64,000 nucleotides of DNA from contig JAFDVS010000019.1 of assembly GCA_018268935.1 (NCBI GenBank), positions 1 through 64,000 of the forward strand, given 5' to 3'. This DNA comes from Acidobacteriota bacterium. Its GTDB lineage: Bacteria > Acidobacteriota > Terriglobia > Bryobacterales > Bryobacteraceae. This document shows positions 35,678 through 45,532 of the stretch, in pieces. The first letter of the stretch is position 1; the number at the start of each line of letters is the position of its first letter. Below the pieces are notes generated by a model, which saw only the letters and a program-made list of their open reading frames with translations, ran no database searches and was not told the DNA's origin. A program made the position numbers and the translations under genes.

Positions 35678-36520
35678 GTGTCCAACAATCTGAAAATCGC
35701 CATCCTCGGCACCGGCAACATGGGCGGCGCCCTGCTCGGCGGCATCCTCAAAGTAGGTGTTGTCACCAAAGACAACGTCATCGCCACGGTCAAATCCCAG
35801 GAAAAGGCCAACGAACTCCGCGACAAATACGGCTGCACCGTACTCGCCGGAGGCAATCGCACCGCCGCTCAGCAAGCGGACCTGATCATCCTCGCCACCA
35901 AACCCCACATCGTTCCCAAAGTGGTTGACGAAATCCGCGACATTCTGCGTCCCGATCAAATCCTCGTCTCCCTGGCCGCCGCGCTTCCCATGTCCGTCAT
36001 CGAGAAGCGGCTTCCGCACGCGATGCCTGTTTTCCGCGCGATGCCCAACATTCCCGTGCTGGTGGAAGAAGGCGCAACGGCTATCTGCTCGAACGCGCAG
36101 GCGCTCCCCGAACATCAGATTCTGGTCGATCGCATCTTCCGCGCCGTGGGCGTCGTCTGCACAGTCGAAGAAGACATGATGGACGCAGTCACCGCGCTCT
36201 CCGGCAGCGGCCCCGCCTACGTCTATATGGTGATCGAAGCATTCATCGCCGGCGGCGTGAAGATGGGTCTGTCTCGCGAAATCTCCACACGCCTAGCCGA
36301 ACAAACGGTGCTCGGCGCCGCCAAGCATGTCCGCCAATCGCTGGCCCACCCCGCCGTATTGCGCGATGAAGTCACCACACCGGGCGGCACCACCATCGTC
36401 GCCATCCATGAACTCGAGCGCCACGGTCTGCGCTCCATGCTGATCTCCGCTATCGAAACGGCCACCAAACACGCCAAGGAACGCAGCCAGGTGCTCGCCC
36501 GTAAATTAGACCAGGCATAA
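35678..36520 (+). CDS. proC: Pyrroline-5-carboxylate reductase
   Basis: Last enzyme of proline synthesis: reduces 1-pyrroline-5-carboxylate with NAD(P)H. The 280-residue length fits. ILGTGNMGGALLGGI is the nucleotide-binding motif at residues 9-23, ALSGSGPAYVYMVIEAF and DEVTTPGGTTI are the C-terminal signature. Translation starts at GTG 35678. It sits between a hydroxyacid dehydrogenase and an MFS transporter with short gaps, so it is probably transcribed with them. Confidence 0.96.
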   Translation: MSNNLKIAILGTGNMGGALLGGILKVGVVTKDNVIATVKSQEKANELRDKYGCTVLAGGNRTAAQQADLIILATKPHIVPKVVDEIRDILRPDQILVSLAAALPMSVIEKRLPHAMPVFRAMPNIPVLVEEGATAICSNAQALPEHQILVDRIFRAVGVVCTVEEDMMDAVTALSGSGPAYVYMVIEAFIAGGVKMGLSREISTRLAEQTVLGAAKHVRQSLAHPAVLRDEVTTPGGTTIVAIHELERHGLRSMLISAIETATKHAKERSQVLARKLDQA

Positions 36521-36549
36521 AACAACCGGATTTGGTAGCATTTGAGGCT

Positions 36550-37674
36550 ATGCTCATTGTTGCAGCAGTCCTCGCTATCTTCGTGTACGGGATGATCGCC
36601 GCCATGCTCGGCACGATTCTCCCCGACCTCTCCAAGAAATTCAGCCTTTCGCCGAAGCAAAACGGCAGCATCGCCATGGCCCAGGCGGTCGGCCTCATGA
36701 TTGGTTCGTTTTTCGGCGGCCCGCTGATGGATCTGCAAGGCTGGAAAACCGGCCTCCTCCTCGGCCTCGGGCTCATTGCCATCGCGCTCCTCGGTCTGCG
36801 GGCAGCCAGCGGCTACAGCATGATCGCCGGACTGATGATGATCCTCGGCATCGGTGGCGGCGCCGTGGTCGTCGGCGCCAACGGCCTGCCCCCGCACATC
36901 AAGATGGAAGCGCTCTCCACCGCCGGAGTGTTCAACGTCCTCAACCTGTTCTTCGGGCTTGGCGGACTGGTGACCCCGCTGGTCGCCGCCAAGATTTTCC
37001 AGAACAATTCGAGCAAACTGCTGGTCTTCGCCGTGAGCACGGTAGCCGTTGCCCTCGGCGTGAGCGCCATCACCGAAATGCCCGGCGCCAGCGGCCAGGT
37101 GGCCTTCGATTCCTCGCAGGTCGGCTCGCTCATCGGCAACACCTCGCTCATCCTGCTCTCGCTCACACTGTTCGTTTACGTCGCCTGCGAAGTCGGCGTA
37201 TGGAACTGGCTGGTCCGCCACCTCATCGCCCAGGGCGTTCCGGAATCGAAAGCGCTCACCATCCTCTCGCTCGGCTTTGCGCTCGGCCTGCTGCTCGGCC
37301 GCGTCGCCGTTTCACCGATTCTCAGCAGCGTTTCTCCGGAGCGCGTTCTGGCGGGCTCCGCGGCACTGATGGCCGTCACCACGTTCCTGATGCTGCAGAG
37401 CGCGAATCCTGGTATGGCGCAAATTCTCGTCTTCCTGGCAGGCATCGCCATGGCCCCGGTGTTCCCCACCACGCTCGCCGTGGTCGGCGCGCGGTTCACG
37501 AACATGGCTGCCACCGCCACCGGCATCGCAGTCACAGCCGGCTGGTTCGGACTTGTCGTCAGCTCGCCCATCATCGGCGGCATCGCCGGCGACGATCCCA
37601 AGGGCTTGAAGAAAGCACTGCTCCTGTTGCCCGCCGCGTCCATCGTGATGCTGGTGGTCTGCCTCGCGCTATAG
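36550..37674 (+). CDS. MFS transporter (FucP-like sugar permease type)
   Basis: Membrane transporter of 374 residues with about twelve hydrophobic segments. LDGRxGRR-type loop A is reduced to GGPLMDLQGWKTG between helices 2 and 3. The overall pattern (long helices, GIGGGAVVVGANGLPPH and FNVLNLFFGLGGLVTPL) resembles FucP-type sugar/H+ symporters. I use ATG 36550 with GAGG close upstream; a TTG at 36532 is also in frame. It ends three bases before the sulfatase gene, so import of a sugar released by desulfation is a plausible role. Confidence 0.82.
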   Translation: MLIVAAVLAIFVYGMIAAMLGTILPDLSKKFSLSPKQNGSIAMAQAVGLMIGSFFGGPLMDLQGWKTGLLLGLGLIAIALLGLRAASGYSMIAGLMMILGIGGGAVVVGANGLPPHIKMEALSTAGVFNVLNLFFGLGGLVTPLVAAKIFQNNSSKLLVFAVSTVAVALGVSAITEMPGASGQVAFDSSQVGSLIGNTSLILLSLTLFVYVACEVGVWNWLVRHLIAQGVPESKALTILSLGFALGLLLGRVAVSPILSSVSPERVLAGSAALMAVTTFLMLQSANPGMAQILVFLAGIAMAPVFPTTLAVVGARFTNMAATATGIAVTAGWFGLVVSSPIIGGIAGDDPKGLKKALLLLPAASIVMLVVCLAL

Positions 37675-37677
37675 CTT

Positions 37678-39123
37678 ATGAAACGCCGCGAGTTCCTCCA
37701 GTCCATCGGGGCGTTCGCATTCCAGCCAAAACAGAAACCGAACGTTCTGTTTTTGTCCGTGGATGACATGAACGATTGGGTCGGATGCCTCGGCGGATAC
37801 CCCGGCGTCAAGACTCCGAACATCGACCGTTTGGCCAAGCGAGGCGCGCTGTTCTCCAACGCACATTGCGCCTCGCCGCTGTGCAATCCTTCGCGCACGG
37901 CACTCTTTACGGGCATGCGCCCCGATACTACCGGTGTCTACGGCAACGATCAGTGGTGGCGTCCCGCGCATCCCGATTACGTCACGCTGCCCATGTACCT
38001 GCGCAGGCATGGCTACACGGCCGCGGGTGCGGGCAAGGTCTTCCATCACACTTCGGGCTTCAATCCTCCCGATCAGTGGGATGAATTCCAGCTCCAGGAA
38101 TTCGACGATCCGTGGTGGCGCCGTCCCGAATGGTATCCGTGGGTAAAGAAGGTTCCCAATCCGCCCGGGCATCCCTACAACGGCATTCAGAACTTCCAGG
38201 GCGAGTTCGATTGGGGCGTGCTCCCGCGCAAGGACGAAGAATACGGCGACATGAAAGCCGTGCGCTTCGCCGGCGACTTCTTCCAACGCCGGCATACGAA
38301 GCCGTTCTTCCTCGCCATCGGCCTGTGGCATCCCCACATCCCGATGTTCGCGCCGCAAAAGTACTTCGATATGTACCCGGATCCCAAGGTTCCCGAAGTA
38401 CCCGAAAACGACCTCGACGATCTTCCGCCCATCGCCAAGAAATTCGCCGCCGCACGGCGCAATGAGCACGAACGTATCGTCAAAGAGGGCAAGTGGCGCG
38501 ACGCTGTCCGAGCCTACCTCGCCGCCATCAGCTTTGCCGACGCGATGATCGGCATGGTGCTCGACTCGCTGGAAAAATCGCCGTACGGCAAGAACACCGT
38601 CATCGTGTTCTGGTCTGACAACGGCTGGCACCTCGGCGAAAAGCTGCACTGGCACAAATCCACGCTCTGGGAGCGTGCCACTCACGTACCGCTTATCATC
38701 GCCGGCCCCGGCGTCAACTCCGCGGGCACCACCCGCAAGCAGTCCGTCAGCCTGCTCGATCTCTACCCCACCATCCTCGAACTCTGCGGCCTGCCTGCGA
38801 AGAAAGAAAACGAAGGCGAATCCCTGGCGCCAGTGCTGAAGAATGCCAGCGCCAAACATCGCCCCGCCGTTTCCACCTTCAACCCCGGCAACCACATGGT
38901 GCGCACAGACCGCTGGCGCTACATCCGCTACAGCGACGGCACTGAAGAACTGTACGACGACATCGCCGACCGCAACGAATACCGCAACATCGCCGGCGAT
39001 CCCCAGCACGCGAAGCTGAAAGCTGAACTCGCGCAGTATTTCCCGAAGACGAGCGTGCCCCCAGTGCCCGAACGCACCGACTACGACTTCGATTTCCAGA
39101 CCCACACCTGGAAACGCAAATAA
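37678..39123 (+). CDS. Secreted type I sulfatase (iduronate-2-sulfatase-like)
   Basis: A 481-residue sulfatase. A twin-arginine-like start (MKRREFLQSIGAFAF) suggests export. The formylglycine site is C69 in LCNPSRTALFTG, the C-x-P-S-R type matured by FGE or anSME. Metal ligands lie in SVDDMNDW (D29, D30) and FWSDNGWHLGEKLHWHK. The sequence plan resembles iduronate-2-sulfatases and choline sulfatase relatives. Neither a maturase nor a glycosidase is adjacent. It is flanked by an MFS transporter (3 bases) and a PQQ-propeller protein (11 bases), suggesting a small sulfated-glycan unit. Confidence 0.92.
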   Translation: MKRREFLQSIGAFAFQPKQKPNVLFLSVDDMNDWVGCLGGYPGVKTPNIDRLAKRGALFSNAHCASPLCNPSRTALFTGMRPDTTGVYGNDQWWRPAHPDYVTLPMYLRRHGYTAAGAGKVFHHTSGFNPPDQWDEFQLQEFDDPWWRRPEWYPWVKKVPNPPGHPYNGIQNFQGEFDWGVLPRKDEEYGDMKAVRFAGDFFQRRHTKPFFLAIGLWHPHIPMFAPQKYFDMYPDPKVPEVPENDLDDLPPIAKKFAAARRNEHERIVKEGKWRDAVRAYLAAISFADAMIGMVLDSLEKSPYGKNTVIVFWSDNGWHLGEKLHWHKSTLWERATHVPLIIAGPGVNSAGTTRKQSVSLLDLYPTILELCGLPAKKENEGESLAPVLKNASAKHRPAVSTFNPGNHMVRTDRWRYIRYSDGTEELYDDIADRNEYRNIAGDPQHAKLKAELAQYFPKTSVPPVPERTDYDFDFQTHTWKRK

Positions 39124-39134
39124 ACTGGAGATAG

Positions 39135-40349
39135 ATGTATCGCACGGCCGTACTCGTTCTCTGTTTCACCGCCTACGCGCAGGAGTGGCCCCAATGGCGC
39201 GGCCCTGCGCGCACCGGCCTCGTCACCGGCTTCGTGGCCCCACAATCCTGGCCGAAGCAACTCGCCACGGAGTGGACCGCACCCATCGGGGCAGGACTGT
39301 CTTCTCCCGTAGTCTCCGCGCAAGCCGTCTTCGTGCACAGCCGCCAAGGCGAGCAGGAAGTCACGCAAGCCTTCTCCCGCGCCACCGGCAAGGAACTATG
39401 GAAAGCCTCCAACCGCGCGCCCTTCCGCCCCAATCAATACGCCACGCAAATGGGCCTCGGCCCCAACTCCTCGCCGGTCTACTTTCAGGACCTTGTCATC
39501 ACGCTCGGCATTACCGGCATCCTCACCTGCCACGACGCCAAGACCGGCGCCGTCAAATGGCGCAAGGACTATTCGAACCGCGTCGACAGCCAGAATAATT
39601 TCACCGGCACCGCCATGTCCCCCATGATCGAAGCGGGCCTGCTGCTGGTCCACATCGGCGACGATCGCGGCGGCACGCTGATGGCGATTCAGCCCGCCAG
39701 CGGCATCATCCAGTGGCATTGGGACGGCGACGGCCCCAGCTACGCCTCACCGGTAGTCACCGACATCGGCGGCCAGCGCCAGATTGTCACCCTCGCCCTG
39801 AGGCACGCCGCGGGACTCGATGCCCGCACCGGCGCCTTGCTCTGGAAATATCCCTTCGTCGATCAATACAACGAGAACATCGTCACTCCGGTCATCGCCG
39901 GCAATCGCGTCATCTACTCCGGCGTGCGCAAGGGCACCTTTGCCCTCGATATCACGAAGCAAGGCGCGCAGTGGTCCGCAAAACTGGCTTGGGAAAACCC
40001 CGAATACTCCATGTACATGAGTTCGCCCATCGTCGATGGAGACCACCTCTACGGCATGACCAACAAGCGCAAAGGCAGCGTCTTCTGCATGGACGTGAAG
40101 ACCGGCAAAGTGCTCTGGTCCACTCCGGGCCGCGAAGGCACGAACATGTCGCTGCTCTCCGCCGCCAATCTTCTCTTCCTGCTCAACGACACAGGCGACC
40201 TCAAGATCGTCCGCCGCACACCCGCCAAATACGAGTCCGTTGCCGAGTACAAACTCACTGAGGAAGCCACCTGGGCTCAGCCTGTGCTGCTCGGCAAGAA
40301 CCTGCTGGTCAGGGATGCGAAGACACTGCGGATGTACCGGCTGCCATAG
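39135..40349 (+). CDS. Secreted PQQ-type beta-propeller protein
   Basis: A 404-residue exported protein with a short signal peptide (MYRTAVLVLCFTAYAQ) and then EWPQWRGPARTGLVTG, the usual opening of PQQ-like quinoprotein propellers in Acidobacteria and Planctomycetes. Repeated blade motifs such as ATGKELWKA, KTGAVKWRKD, RTGALLWKYP and KTGKVLWSTP are spaced about 45-60 residues. No dehydrogenase active-site residues are evident, so it may be structural, BamB-like or a sugar-binding protein. Its last 41 bases overlap the end of the convergent galK gene. Confidence 0.85.
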   Translation: MYRTAVLVLCFTAYAQEWPQWRGPARTGLVTGFVAPQSWPKQLATEWTAPIGAGLSSPVVSAQAVFVHSRQGEQEVTQAFSRATGKELWKASNRAPFRPNQYATQMGLGPNSSPVYFQDLVITLGITGILTCHDAKTGAVKWRKDYSNRVDSQNNFTGTAMSPMIEAGLLLVHIGDDRGGTLMAIQPASGIIQWHWDGDGPSYASPVVTDIGGQRQIVTLALRHAAGLDARTGALLWKYPFVDQYNENIVTPVIAGNRVIYSGVRKGTFALDITKQGAQWSAKLAWENPEYSMYMSSPIVDGDHLYGMTNKRKGSVFCMDVKTGKVLWSTPGREGTNMSLLSAANLLFLLNDTGDLKIVRRTPAKYESVAEYKLTEEATWAQPVLLGKNLLVRDAKTLRMYRLP

Positions 40350-41418
40350 CCAGCGCGCCTGCCGAGGGCGCCACTCCGAACACGTGGCTCGCGTCGCCGC
40401 CATAAAACAAATCCACCAGCCCTTGTTTCACCCGCGCCAGCTCATCGCGCCGGGCGAAGACAATCGCGCAGCCGCCAAATCCCGCCCCGGTCAATCGCGC
40501 CCCTAGCGCTCCAGCCTGCAACGCGCACTCCGTCAGCCGGTCCAACTCGGTGCAGCTCACCTGCAGGCCGTCGCGCAAGCTGCCATGCCCTTCGTTCAGG
40601 ATCCGCCCGAACGCCGCCGCATCGCCCGCTTCCATCGCGCCAATCGCTTCCCGCACACGCCGAGCTTCGCTCACCACATGCAGGAAGCAGCGCTGCTCCA
40701 GCGGATCGCTCAGCCGCGAAGCCAATGTCTCATCCGTCACATCGGCATAGCGGGCAAACCCCAGCGCCTGCAAGGCACGCTGCCCGGCGAACCGCCGCTG
40801 ATTGTACTCCTCGCGCACGGCACTCGATTTCTCCGCCGTCCGCAGCGAATGTGCGCAAAGAAATCCCCAATCGGCCGGAATCCGAATCGGCCGCACATGA
40901 AACGGATCGAAGTGAATCTCCAGCGCGCACCCCTCTTCCCCCGCAAGCGAACTGGCGTGATCCATCCCGCCGCCCCGCGTACCGACATACTGCTCGCCAT
41001 CGGGCAGTATCTCCATCAACTCCTCCAGCGAGGCAGCAATCCCATTGGCCCGCAGCAGCGCCAGCGTAAACGCCACCAGCAGCGCCGATGAGGAAGACAA
41101 TCCCGCGGCAGGAGGAATGTTCCCCGTCACCTCCGCATCAATCCCGCGATGCACGCCCCAGCGCAGCGCCACGGCCTGGGCCGCGGCCTTCAGGTAGTTG
41201 CCCCAATCCCCCGCCGGGTACGGCTCAATCCCGTTCGTCCACTCAAACGAACGCGGCGCAAATCCATCCAAACTCACCGCCGAAATGCGCGTATCCGTCG
41301 AAACCCGGAATCGCACGGTGACACGCTGCCCAATCGCCATCGGCAACACGGGTAACAAATGGTAGTCAATATGTTCGCCGATCAGGTTCACTCTGCCCGG
41401 CGCGCTCACAGTCTGCAT
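40309..41418 (-). CDS. galK: Galactokinase (GHMP kinase)
   Basis: Phosphorylates galactose at C1 in the Leloir pathway. The protein is about 369 residues. [20 protein letters not shown] is the GalK signature near the N-terminus, [16 protein letters not shown] is the ATP-binding GHMP motif, and [13 protein letters not shown] is the C-terminal motif. The first Asp after GEH is replaced in part: typical GEHTDY appears as GEHIDY. The start is ATG 41418; a TTG at 41427 is also in frame. It is divergent from phosphoketolase with 45 bases between them, and no other gal genes are near. Confidence 0.92.
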   Translation of the reverse strand: MQTVSAPGRVNLIGEHIDYHLLPVLPMAIGQRVTVRFRVSTDTRISAVSLDGFAPRSFEWTNGIEPYPAGDWGNYLKAAAQAVALRWGVHRGIDAEVTGNIPPAAGLSSSSALLVAFTLALLRANGIAASLEELMEILPDGEQYVGTRGGGMDHASSLAGEEGCALEIHFDPFHVRPIRIPADWGFLCAHSLRTAEKSSAVREEYNQRRFAGQRALQALGFARYADVTDETLASRLSDPLEQRCFLHVVSEARRVREAIGAMEAGDAAAFGRILNEGHGSLRDGLQVSCTELDRLTECALQAGALGARLTGAGFGGCAIVFARRDELARVKQGLVDLFYGGDASHVFGVAPSAGALAMAAGTSAVSSHP

Positions 41419-41463
41419 CACGGTCAAGTGTACCGCCCTGCCAGCCTCGGTATCCTAAAATCA

Positions 41464-43830
41464 ATGCGAGAAACACCCGTTCTCACGCCCCAGGAACTCG
41501 CCCGCATCGATGCTTACTTCCGCGCGGCGAACTATCTTTCCGTTGGACAGATCTACCTCCGGGGCAATCCACTTCTCCAGAAACCACTCACTCCTACCCA
41601 CATCAAACCGCGTCTGCTGGGCCACTGGGGCACTACCCCCGGACTCAACTTCATCTACGCCCACGCCAACCGCGTCATCAACAAATACGACCTCAACATG
41701 ATCTACATCGCCGGCCCCGGCCACGGCGGTCCCGCGCTCGTCGCCAACACCTACCTCGAAGGCTCCTACACCGAAACCTACCCCAACATCTCCCTCGACA
41801 CCGAAGGCATCGAACGCCTGTTCACGCAGTTCTCCTACCCCGGCGGCATCCCCAGCCACGCCGCGCCGGAAACGCCCGGCTCCATCCACGAAGGCGGCGA
41901 ACTCGGCTACGCCCTGGTACATGCCTACGGAGCGGTCTTCGATAACCCCAGCCTCATCGCACTCACCGTCGTCGGCGATGGCGAAGCCGAAACCGGACCG
42001 CTCGCCGCAAGCTGGCATTCCAACAAATTCCTCAATCCCGCGCGCGATGGCGCCGTTCTCCCCATCCTTCATTTGAACGGCTATAAGATCTCCAATCCCA
42101 CCGTCCTTGCCCGCATCGCCCGCGAAGAACTGGTCGATCTGATGCGCGGCTACGGCTATGTGCCCACGTTCGTTGAAGGCGCCGATCCGCTCGTCCTCCA
42201 CGATGTAATGGCCGAGGCCATGGATGCAGCCGTGGAACGCATCCGCCACATCCAGAGCGAAGCACGCGGCAGCAGTTCGCCCAGCCGCCCTTACTGGCCA
42301 ATGATCGTCCTCGTTACGCCTAAAGGCTGGACTGGCCCTAAGGAAGTGGAAGGTCTCCCGGTGGAAGGCACGTTCCGCTCGCACCAGGTGCCGCTCAATG
42401 GCGTGCGCCGCAGTCCCGAACACCTGCGCCTGCTGGAACAGTGGATGAAAAGCTATCGTCCCGAAGAACTCTTCGACAACACCGGCCGCCTGATGCCCGA
42501 TATCGCGGAACTCGCGCCCAAAGGTCCACGCCGGATGGGCGCCAACCCGCACGCCAACGGAGGCATCCTCCTCCGTGATCTGCGCATGCCAAACTTCCGC
42601 GAATATGCCGTCGATGTCCCCTCCCCGGGCGCTGTCGATGGCGAAGCGACACGCGTGCTTGGCTCCATGCTGCGCGACATCATGAAGGCCAACTCGGAGA
42701 ACTTCCGCATCTTCGGCCCTGATGAAACTGCGTCCAACCGCCTCAGCGACGTTTTCGACGCCACTGACCGTACATGGATGGCCACCATCGATCCGAACGA
42801 CGATCATCTCTCCGCCGACGGCCGCGTCATGGAGGTGCTCAGCGAACATCTCTGCCAGGGTTGGCTGGAGGGCTATCTGCTCACGGGGCGTCACGGGTTC
42901 TTCTCCTGCTACGAAGCCTTCATTCACATCGTCGACTCGATGTTCAACCAGCACGCCAAGTGGCTCAAGGTCACTCGGCACCTCGATTGGCGCCGGCCCA
43001 TCGGCTCACTCAACTATCTGCTGACCTCGCACGTCTGGCGTCAGGATCACAACGGATTCTCGCATCAGGATCCCGGCTTCCTCGATCATGTGGTCAACAA
43101 GAAGGCCGAAGTGGTGCGCGTCTACCTGCCCCCCGACGCCAACTGTCTCCTTTCGGTGGCCGATCACTGCCTGCGCAGCCGCAACTACGTCAACGTCATC
43201 GTCGCCGGTAAGCAACCCGCGCCGCAGTGGCTCAGCATGGATGCCGCCGCCGAGCATTGCGCCCAAGGCGCCAGCATCTGGCAATGGGCCAGCAACGACG
43301 AAGGGCAGGAGCCGGATGTCGTCATGGCCTGTTGCGGCGACGTGCCCACGCTCGAAACGCTCGCCGCTGTAAGCTTCCTGCGCCAGCGGGTGCCTACGCT
43401 CCGCATCCGCGTCGTGAACGTCGTCAATCTGATGACGCTGCAGCCGCAGTCGGAGCATCCCAACGGACTCTCCGACGCCGACTTCGATTCGCTGTTCACT
43501 CTCGACAAGCCAATCGTTTTCGCCTTCCATGGCTACCCATGGCTCATTCACCGGCTCACCTACCGCCGCAACAATCATCACAACCTGCATGTGCGCGGCT
43601 ACAAGGAGGAAGGCACCACCACCACACCCTTCGACATGGCAGTGCTCAACCAGATCGACCGCTTTCATCTGGCCACCGATGTGATTGATCGCGTCCCGCG
43701 CCTCATCGCCGTCGCCGCGCATCTTCGCCAGGAGTTGCGCAATCTGCTCATCCGTCACAAGCACTACATCGAGGCGCGCGGCGAAGACATGCCCGAAATC
43801 ACCGATTGGCGCTGGCACATCCCGTCATAG
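41464..43830 (+). CDS. xfp: Xylulose-5-phosphate/fructose-6-phosphate phosphoketolase
   Basis: Thiamine-diphosphate enzyme of 788 residues, the normal family size. It cleaves xylulose 5-phosphate (and often fructose 6-phosphate) with phosphate to acetyl phosphate. Landmarks are [47 protein letters not shown] and [12 protein letters not shown] (ThDP-Mg motif), and [18 protein letters not shown] in the middle domain. The start [12 protein letters not shown] at ATG 41464 begins at the conserved N-terminus. With the pentonate dehydratase of the window it suggests considerable pentose use. Confidence 0.96.
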   Translation: MRETPVLTPQELARIDAYFRAANYLSVGQIYLRGNPLLQKPLTPTHIKPRLLGHWGTTPGLNFIYAHANRVINKYDLNMIYIAGPGHGGPALVANTYLEGSYTETYPNISLDTEGIERLFTQFSYPGGIPSHAAPETPGSIHEGGELGYALVHAYGAVFDNPSLIALTVVGDGEAETGPLAASWHSNKFLNPARDGAVLPILHLNGYKISNPTVLARIAREELVDLMRGYGYVPTFVEGADPLVLHDVMAEAMDAAVERIRHIQSEARGSSSPSRPYWPMIVLVTPKGWTGPKEVEGLPVEGTFRSHQVPLNGVRRSPEHLRLLEQWMKSYRPEELFDNTGRLMPDIAELAPKGPRRMGANPHANGGILLRDLRMPNFREYAVDVPSPGAVDGEATRVLGSMLRDIMKANSENFRIFGPDETASNRLSDVFDATDRTWMATIDPNDDHLSADGRVMEVLSEHLCQGWLEGYLLTGRHGFFSCYEAFIHIVDSMFNQHAKWLKVTRHLDWRRPIGSLNYLLTSHVWRQDHNGFSHQDPGFLDHVVNKKAEVVRVYLPPDANCLLSVADHCLRSRNYVNVIVAGKQPAPQWLSMDAAAEHCAQGASIWQWASNDEGQEPDVVMACCGDVPTLETLAAVSFLRQRVPTLRIRVVNVVNLMTLQPQSEHPNGLSDADFDSLFTLDKPIVFAFHGYPWLIHRLTYRRNNHHNLHVRGYKEEGTTTTPFDMAVLNQIDRFHLATDVIDRVPRLIAVAAHLRQELRNLLIRHKHYIEARGEDMPEITDWRWHIPS

Positions 43831-43841
43831 CGTGTCTCGTT

Positions 43842-44636
43842 CTACTTCAGCCACGCCGCCAGCGCCCGCGGCCAGTTCTCCGACGTCTTGCCCGATTGCT
43901 TCATTCCAAACCCGTGTCCGCCGCCGGAGTAAACATGCAATTCGGCCGAAATTTTTGCTTTCTTAAGCGCCAGATAGAACGGCACGGAATTGTCCGCCGG
44001 CGCCAGCCGGTCATCGTCGGCATGCACCAGAAATGTGCGCGGAGTCTCCTCCGTCACTCGCAACTCCCGCGGCAAGGCCGGATACACCAGCACGAGAAAA
44101 TTGGGCCGTGTGGCGGCTGAAGCGGACATGCCCACCATCGCCGCTAAATGCCCGCCCGCCGAGAAGCCCATCATCCCGATCGCATCGGGGCGAATGTTCC
44201 ACTGCGCGGCATGCTTGCGCGTCACTTCCATCGCCAACTCCGCATCCGCAATCGGCGCTTTCGCCGTCGCCAGCGCCGCATCGAATCCATCCCGCGAGCC
44301 ATTCATGTTTCCCGGCAGCCGGTACTTCAACACAATCCCCGCCACACCAATCGAATTCAGAAACCGTGCAATATCGTGGCCTTCTTTGTCGATCGCCAGG
44401 CGGGCGTACCCGCCGCCCGGGCAGATCACAATCCCCACACCAGTAGCTTTTTCCTTGGGAGGGAGGTACACGGTCAACGTTGGCTCAGAAACGTTCGAAA
44501 CAGCCCGGTCGTTTACTCCACCCGTGCCGCGCTGCTCCACTTTCTCCGGCCCGGCGCCTGCAACCGGAGGCCGCAAGGAAACCGTCTGCTGGGCCAGAAC
44601 AGGCACAGCCGCCAATATCCACAAGAATCGCTTCAT
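43842..44636 (-). CDS. Secreted alpha/beta hydrolase (acetyl-xylan-esterase-like)
   Basis: A 264-residue exported hydrolase (signal peptide MKRFLWILAAVPVLAQQ). The catalytic triad is visible: Ser in MMGFSAGGHLAAM, Asp in LVHADDDRLAP, and His in YSGGGHGFGM. ICPGGGYARLA gives the oxyanion hole. The BD-FAE/esterase-lipase type often removes acyl groups from plant polysaccharides. It begins three bases after the stop of the SDR gene on the same strand, so the two are cotranscribed. Confidence 0.85.
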   Translation of the reverse strand: MKRFLWILAAVPVLAQQTVSLRPPVAGAGPEKVEQRGTGGVNDRAVSNVSEPTLTVYLPPKEKATGVGIVICPGGGYARLAIDKEGHDIARFLNSIGVAGIVLKYRLPGNMNGSRDGFDAALATAKAPIADAELAMEVTRKHAAQWNIRPDAIGMMGFSAGGHLAAMVGMSASAATRPNFLVLVYPALPRELRVTEETPRTFLVHADDDRLAPADNSVPFYLALKKAKISAELHVYSGGGHGFGMKQSGKTSENWPRALAAWLK

Positions 44637-44639
44637 GGC

Positions 44640-45461
44640 TTACACCTTCTGGACACGCCGCAGCGTGTAGATTTCCGGATGCACCTGTCCCGTTTCCAGG
44701 CGCTTCCAATCATCGTTCACATGGATGATCTTGCCGCTGATATGATTGGAGCGTTCCGAAGCCAAAAACATGGCAAGCTGAATCTGTTTTTCGGGCGAAA
44801 CGCCACCCGTCAGCCGCACCTGGTGCGCATCCTGGCGCTCTTTCCATCCGGCGCGATCCCCGGCGCGCAGAATTTCGTCGGTCATTGACGTATAGGTGCC
44901 ACCCGGAGCCATCGCGTTCACCTGGACATTGTGTTCGCGTACTTCCTCGGCCACCGATTCCACAAAACGCACTAGCGCCGCCTTCGATGCGGCATAGGCG
45001 GAAAAATTCGGCCTCGCGCTGATCGCCCCGCCTCCGCTCAGCACAATCACTTTGCCGCGCCGCTTTTCCACCATATGCGGCAGAGCGGCCCGGCACACAT
45101 GCATTGGCCCCATCAGATTCGTCTCAATGGTTTCCGCCCACACCTTGGGCGCACACTCATACACCGGCCCGATGGGACCCTGCATGCCGGCAGCGCAAAT
45201 CGCAATGTGCACCTCGCCGTAATGTGACCGAGCGCGTTCTACCGCCGCATGTACCTGCTCGTAGTCCCTGACATCGGCCTTAATGCGCAGCGCGCTGCCT
45301 CCGGCGTGTTCAATCTCCAAATCGGCCAGATCCAGTTCTGCTTTGGAACGAGCCACCAAGGCGACTCGTGCGCCAGCGGCCGCGAACCCGATGGCCAGCC
45401 GTTTGCCGATTCCTCGGCCCGCACCGGTGATGAACACACAGCGATCCTGTAATGAGCGCAA
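44640..45461 (-). CDS. Short-chain dehydrogenase/reductase
   Basis: NAD(P)-dependent oxidoreductase of about 273 residues. TGAGRGIGKRLA is the cofactor-binding motif, ICAAGMQGPIG the NNAG-type motif (Asn replaced), and the catalytic residues are Ser in VLSGGG, Tyr and Lys in YAASKAAL. The start is unclear. TTG 45461 (LRSLQDRCVFITGAG) gives the typical SDR beginning with GGAGG some 12 bases upstream. A GTG at 45500 would add 13 atypical residues. Followed after three bases by a secreted esterase. Substrate unknown. Confidence 0.85.
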   Translation of the reverse strand: MRSLQDRCVFITGAGRGIGKRLAIGFAAAGARVALVARSKAELDLADLEIEHAGGSALRIKADVRDYEQVHAAVERARSHYGEVHIAICAAGMQGPIGPVYECAPKVWAETIETNLMGPMHVCRAALPHMVEKRRGKVIVLSGGGAISARPNFSAYAASKAALVRFVESVAEEVREHNVQVNAMAPGGTYTSMTDEILRAGDRAGWKERQDAHQVRLTGGVSPEKQIQLAMFLASERSNHISGKIIHVNDDWKRLETGQVHPEIYTLRRVQKV

Positions 45462-45532
45462 CTTGGGTCCCAGCCTCCACCATAAGGTAGTGCAATTCAC
45501 GCGGTGCGTGTCAAGGGGTCTTCGAAGCTTTG

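Noticed and set aside
37669..39105. 478-residue minus-strand open frame opposite the sulfatase
   Set aside because: Low-complexity Val/Gly/His-rich antisense translation. The sulfatase on the plus strand is certain.
41461..42981. 506-residue minus-strand open frame opposite phosphoketolase
   Set aside because: No domain features. The opposite strand has the complete phosphoketolase motif set.
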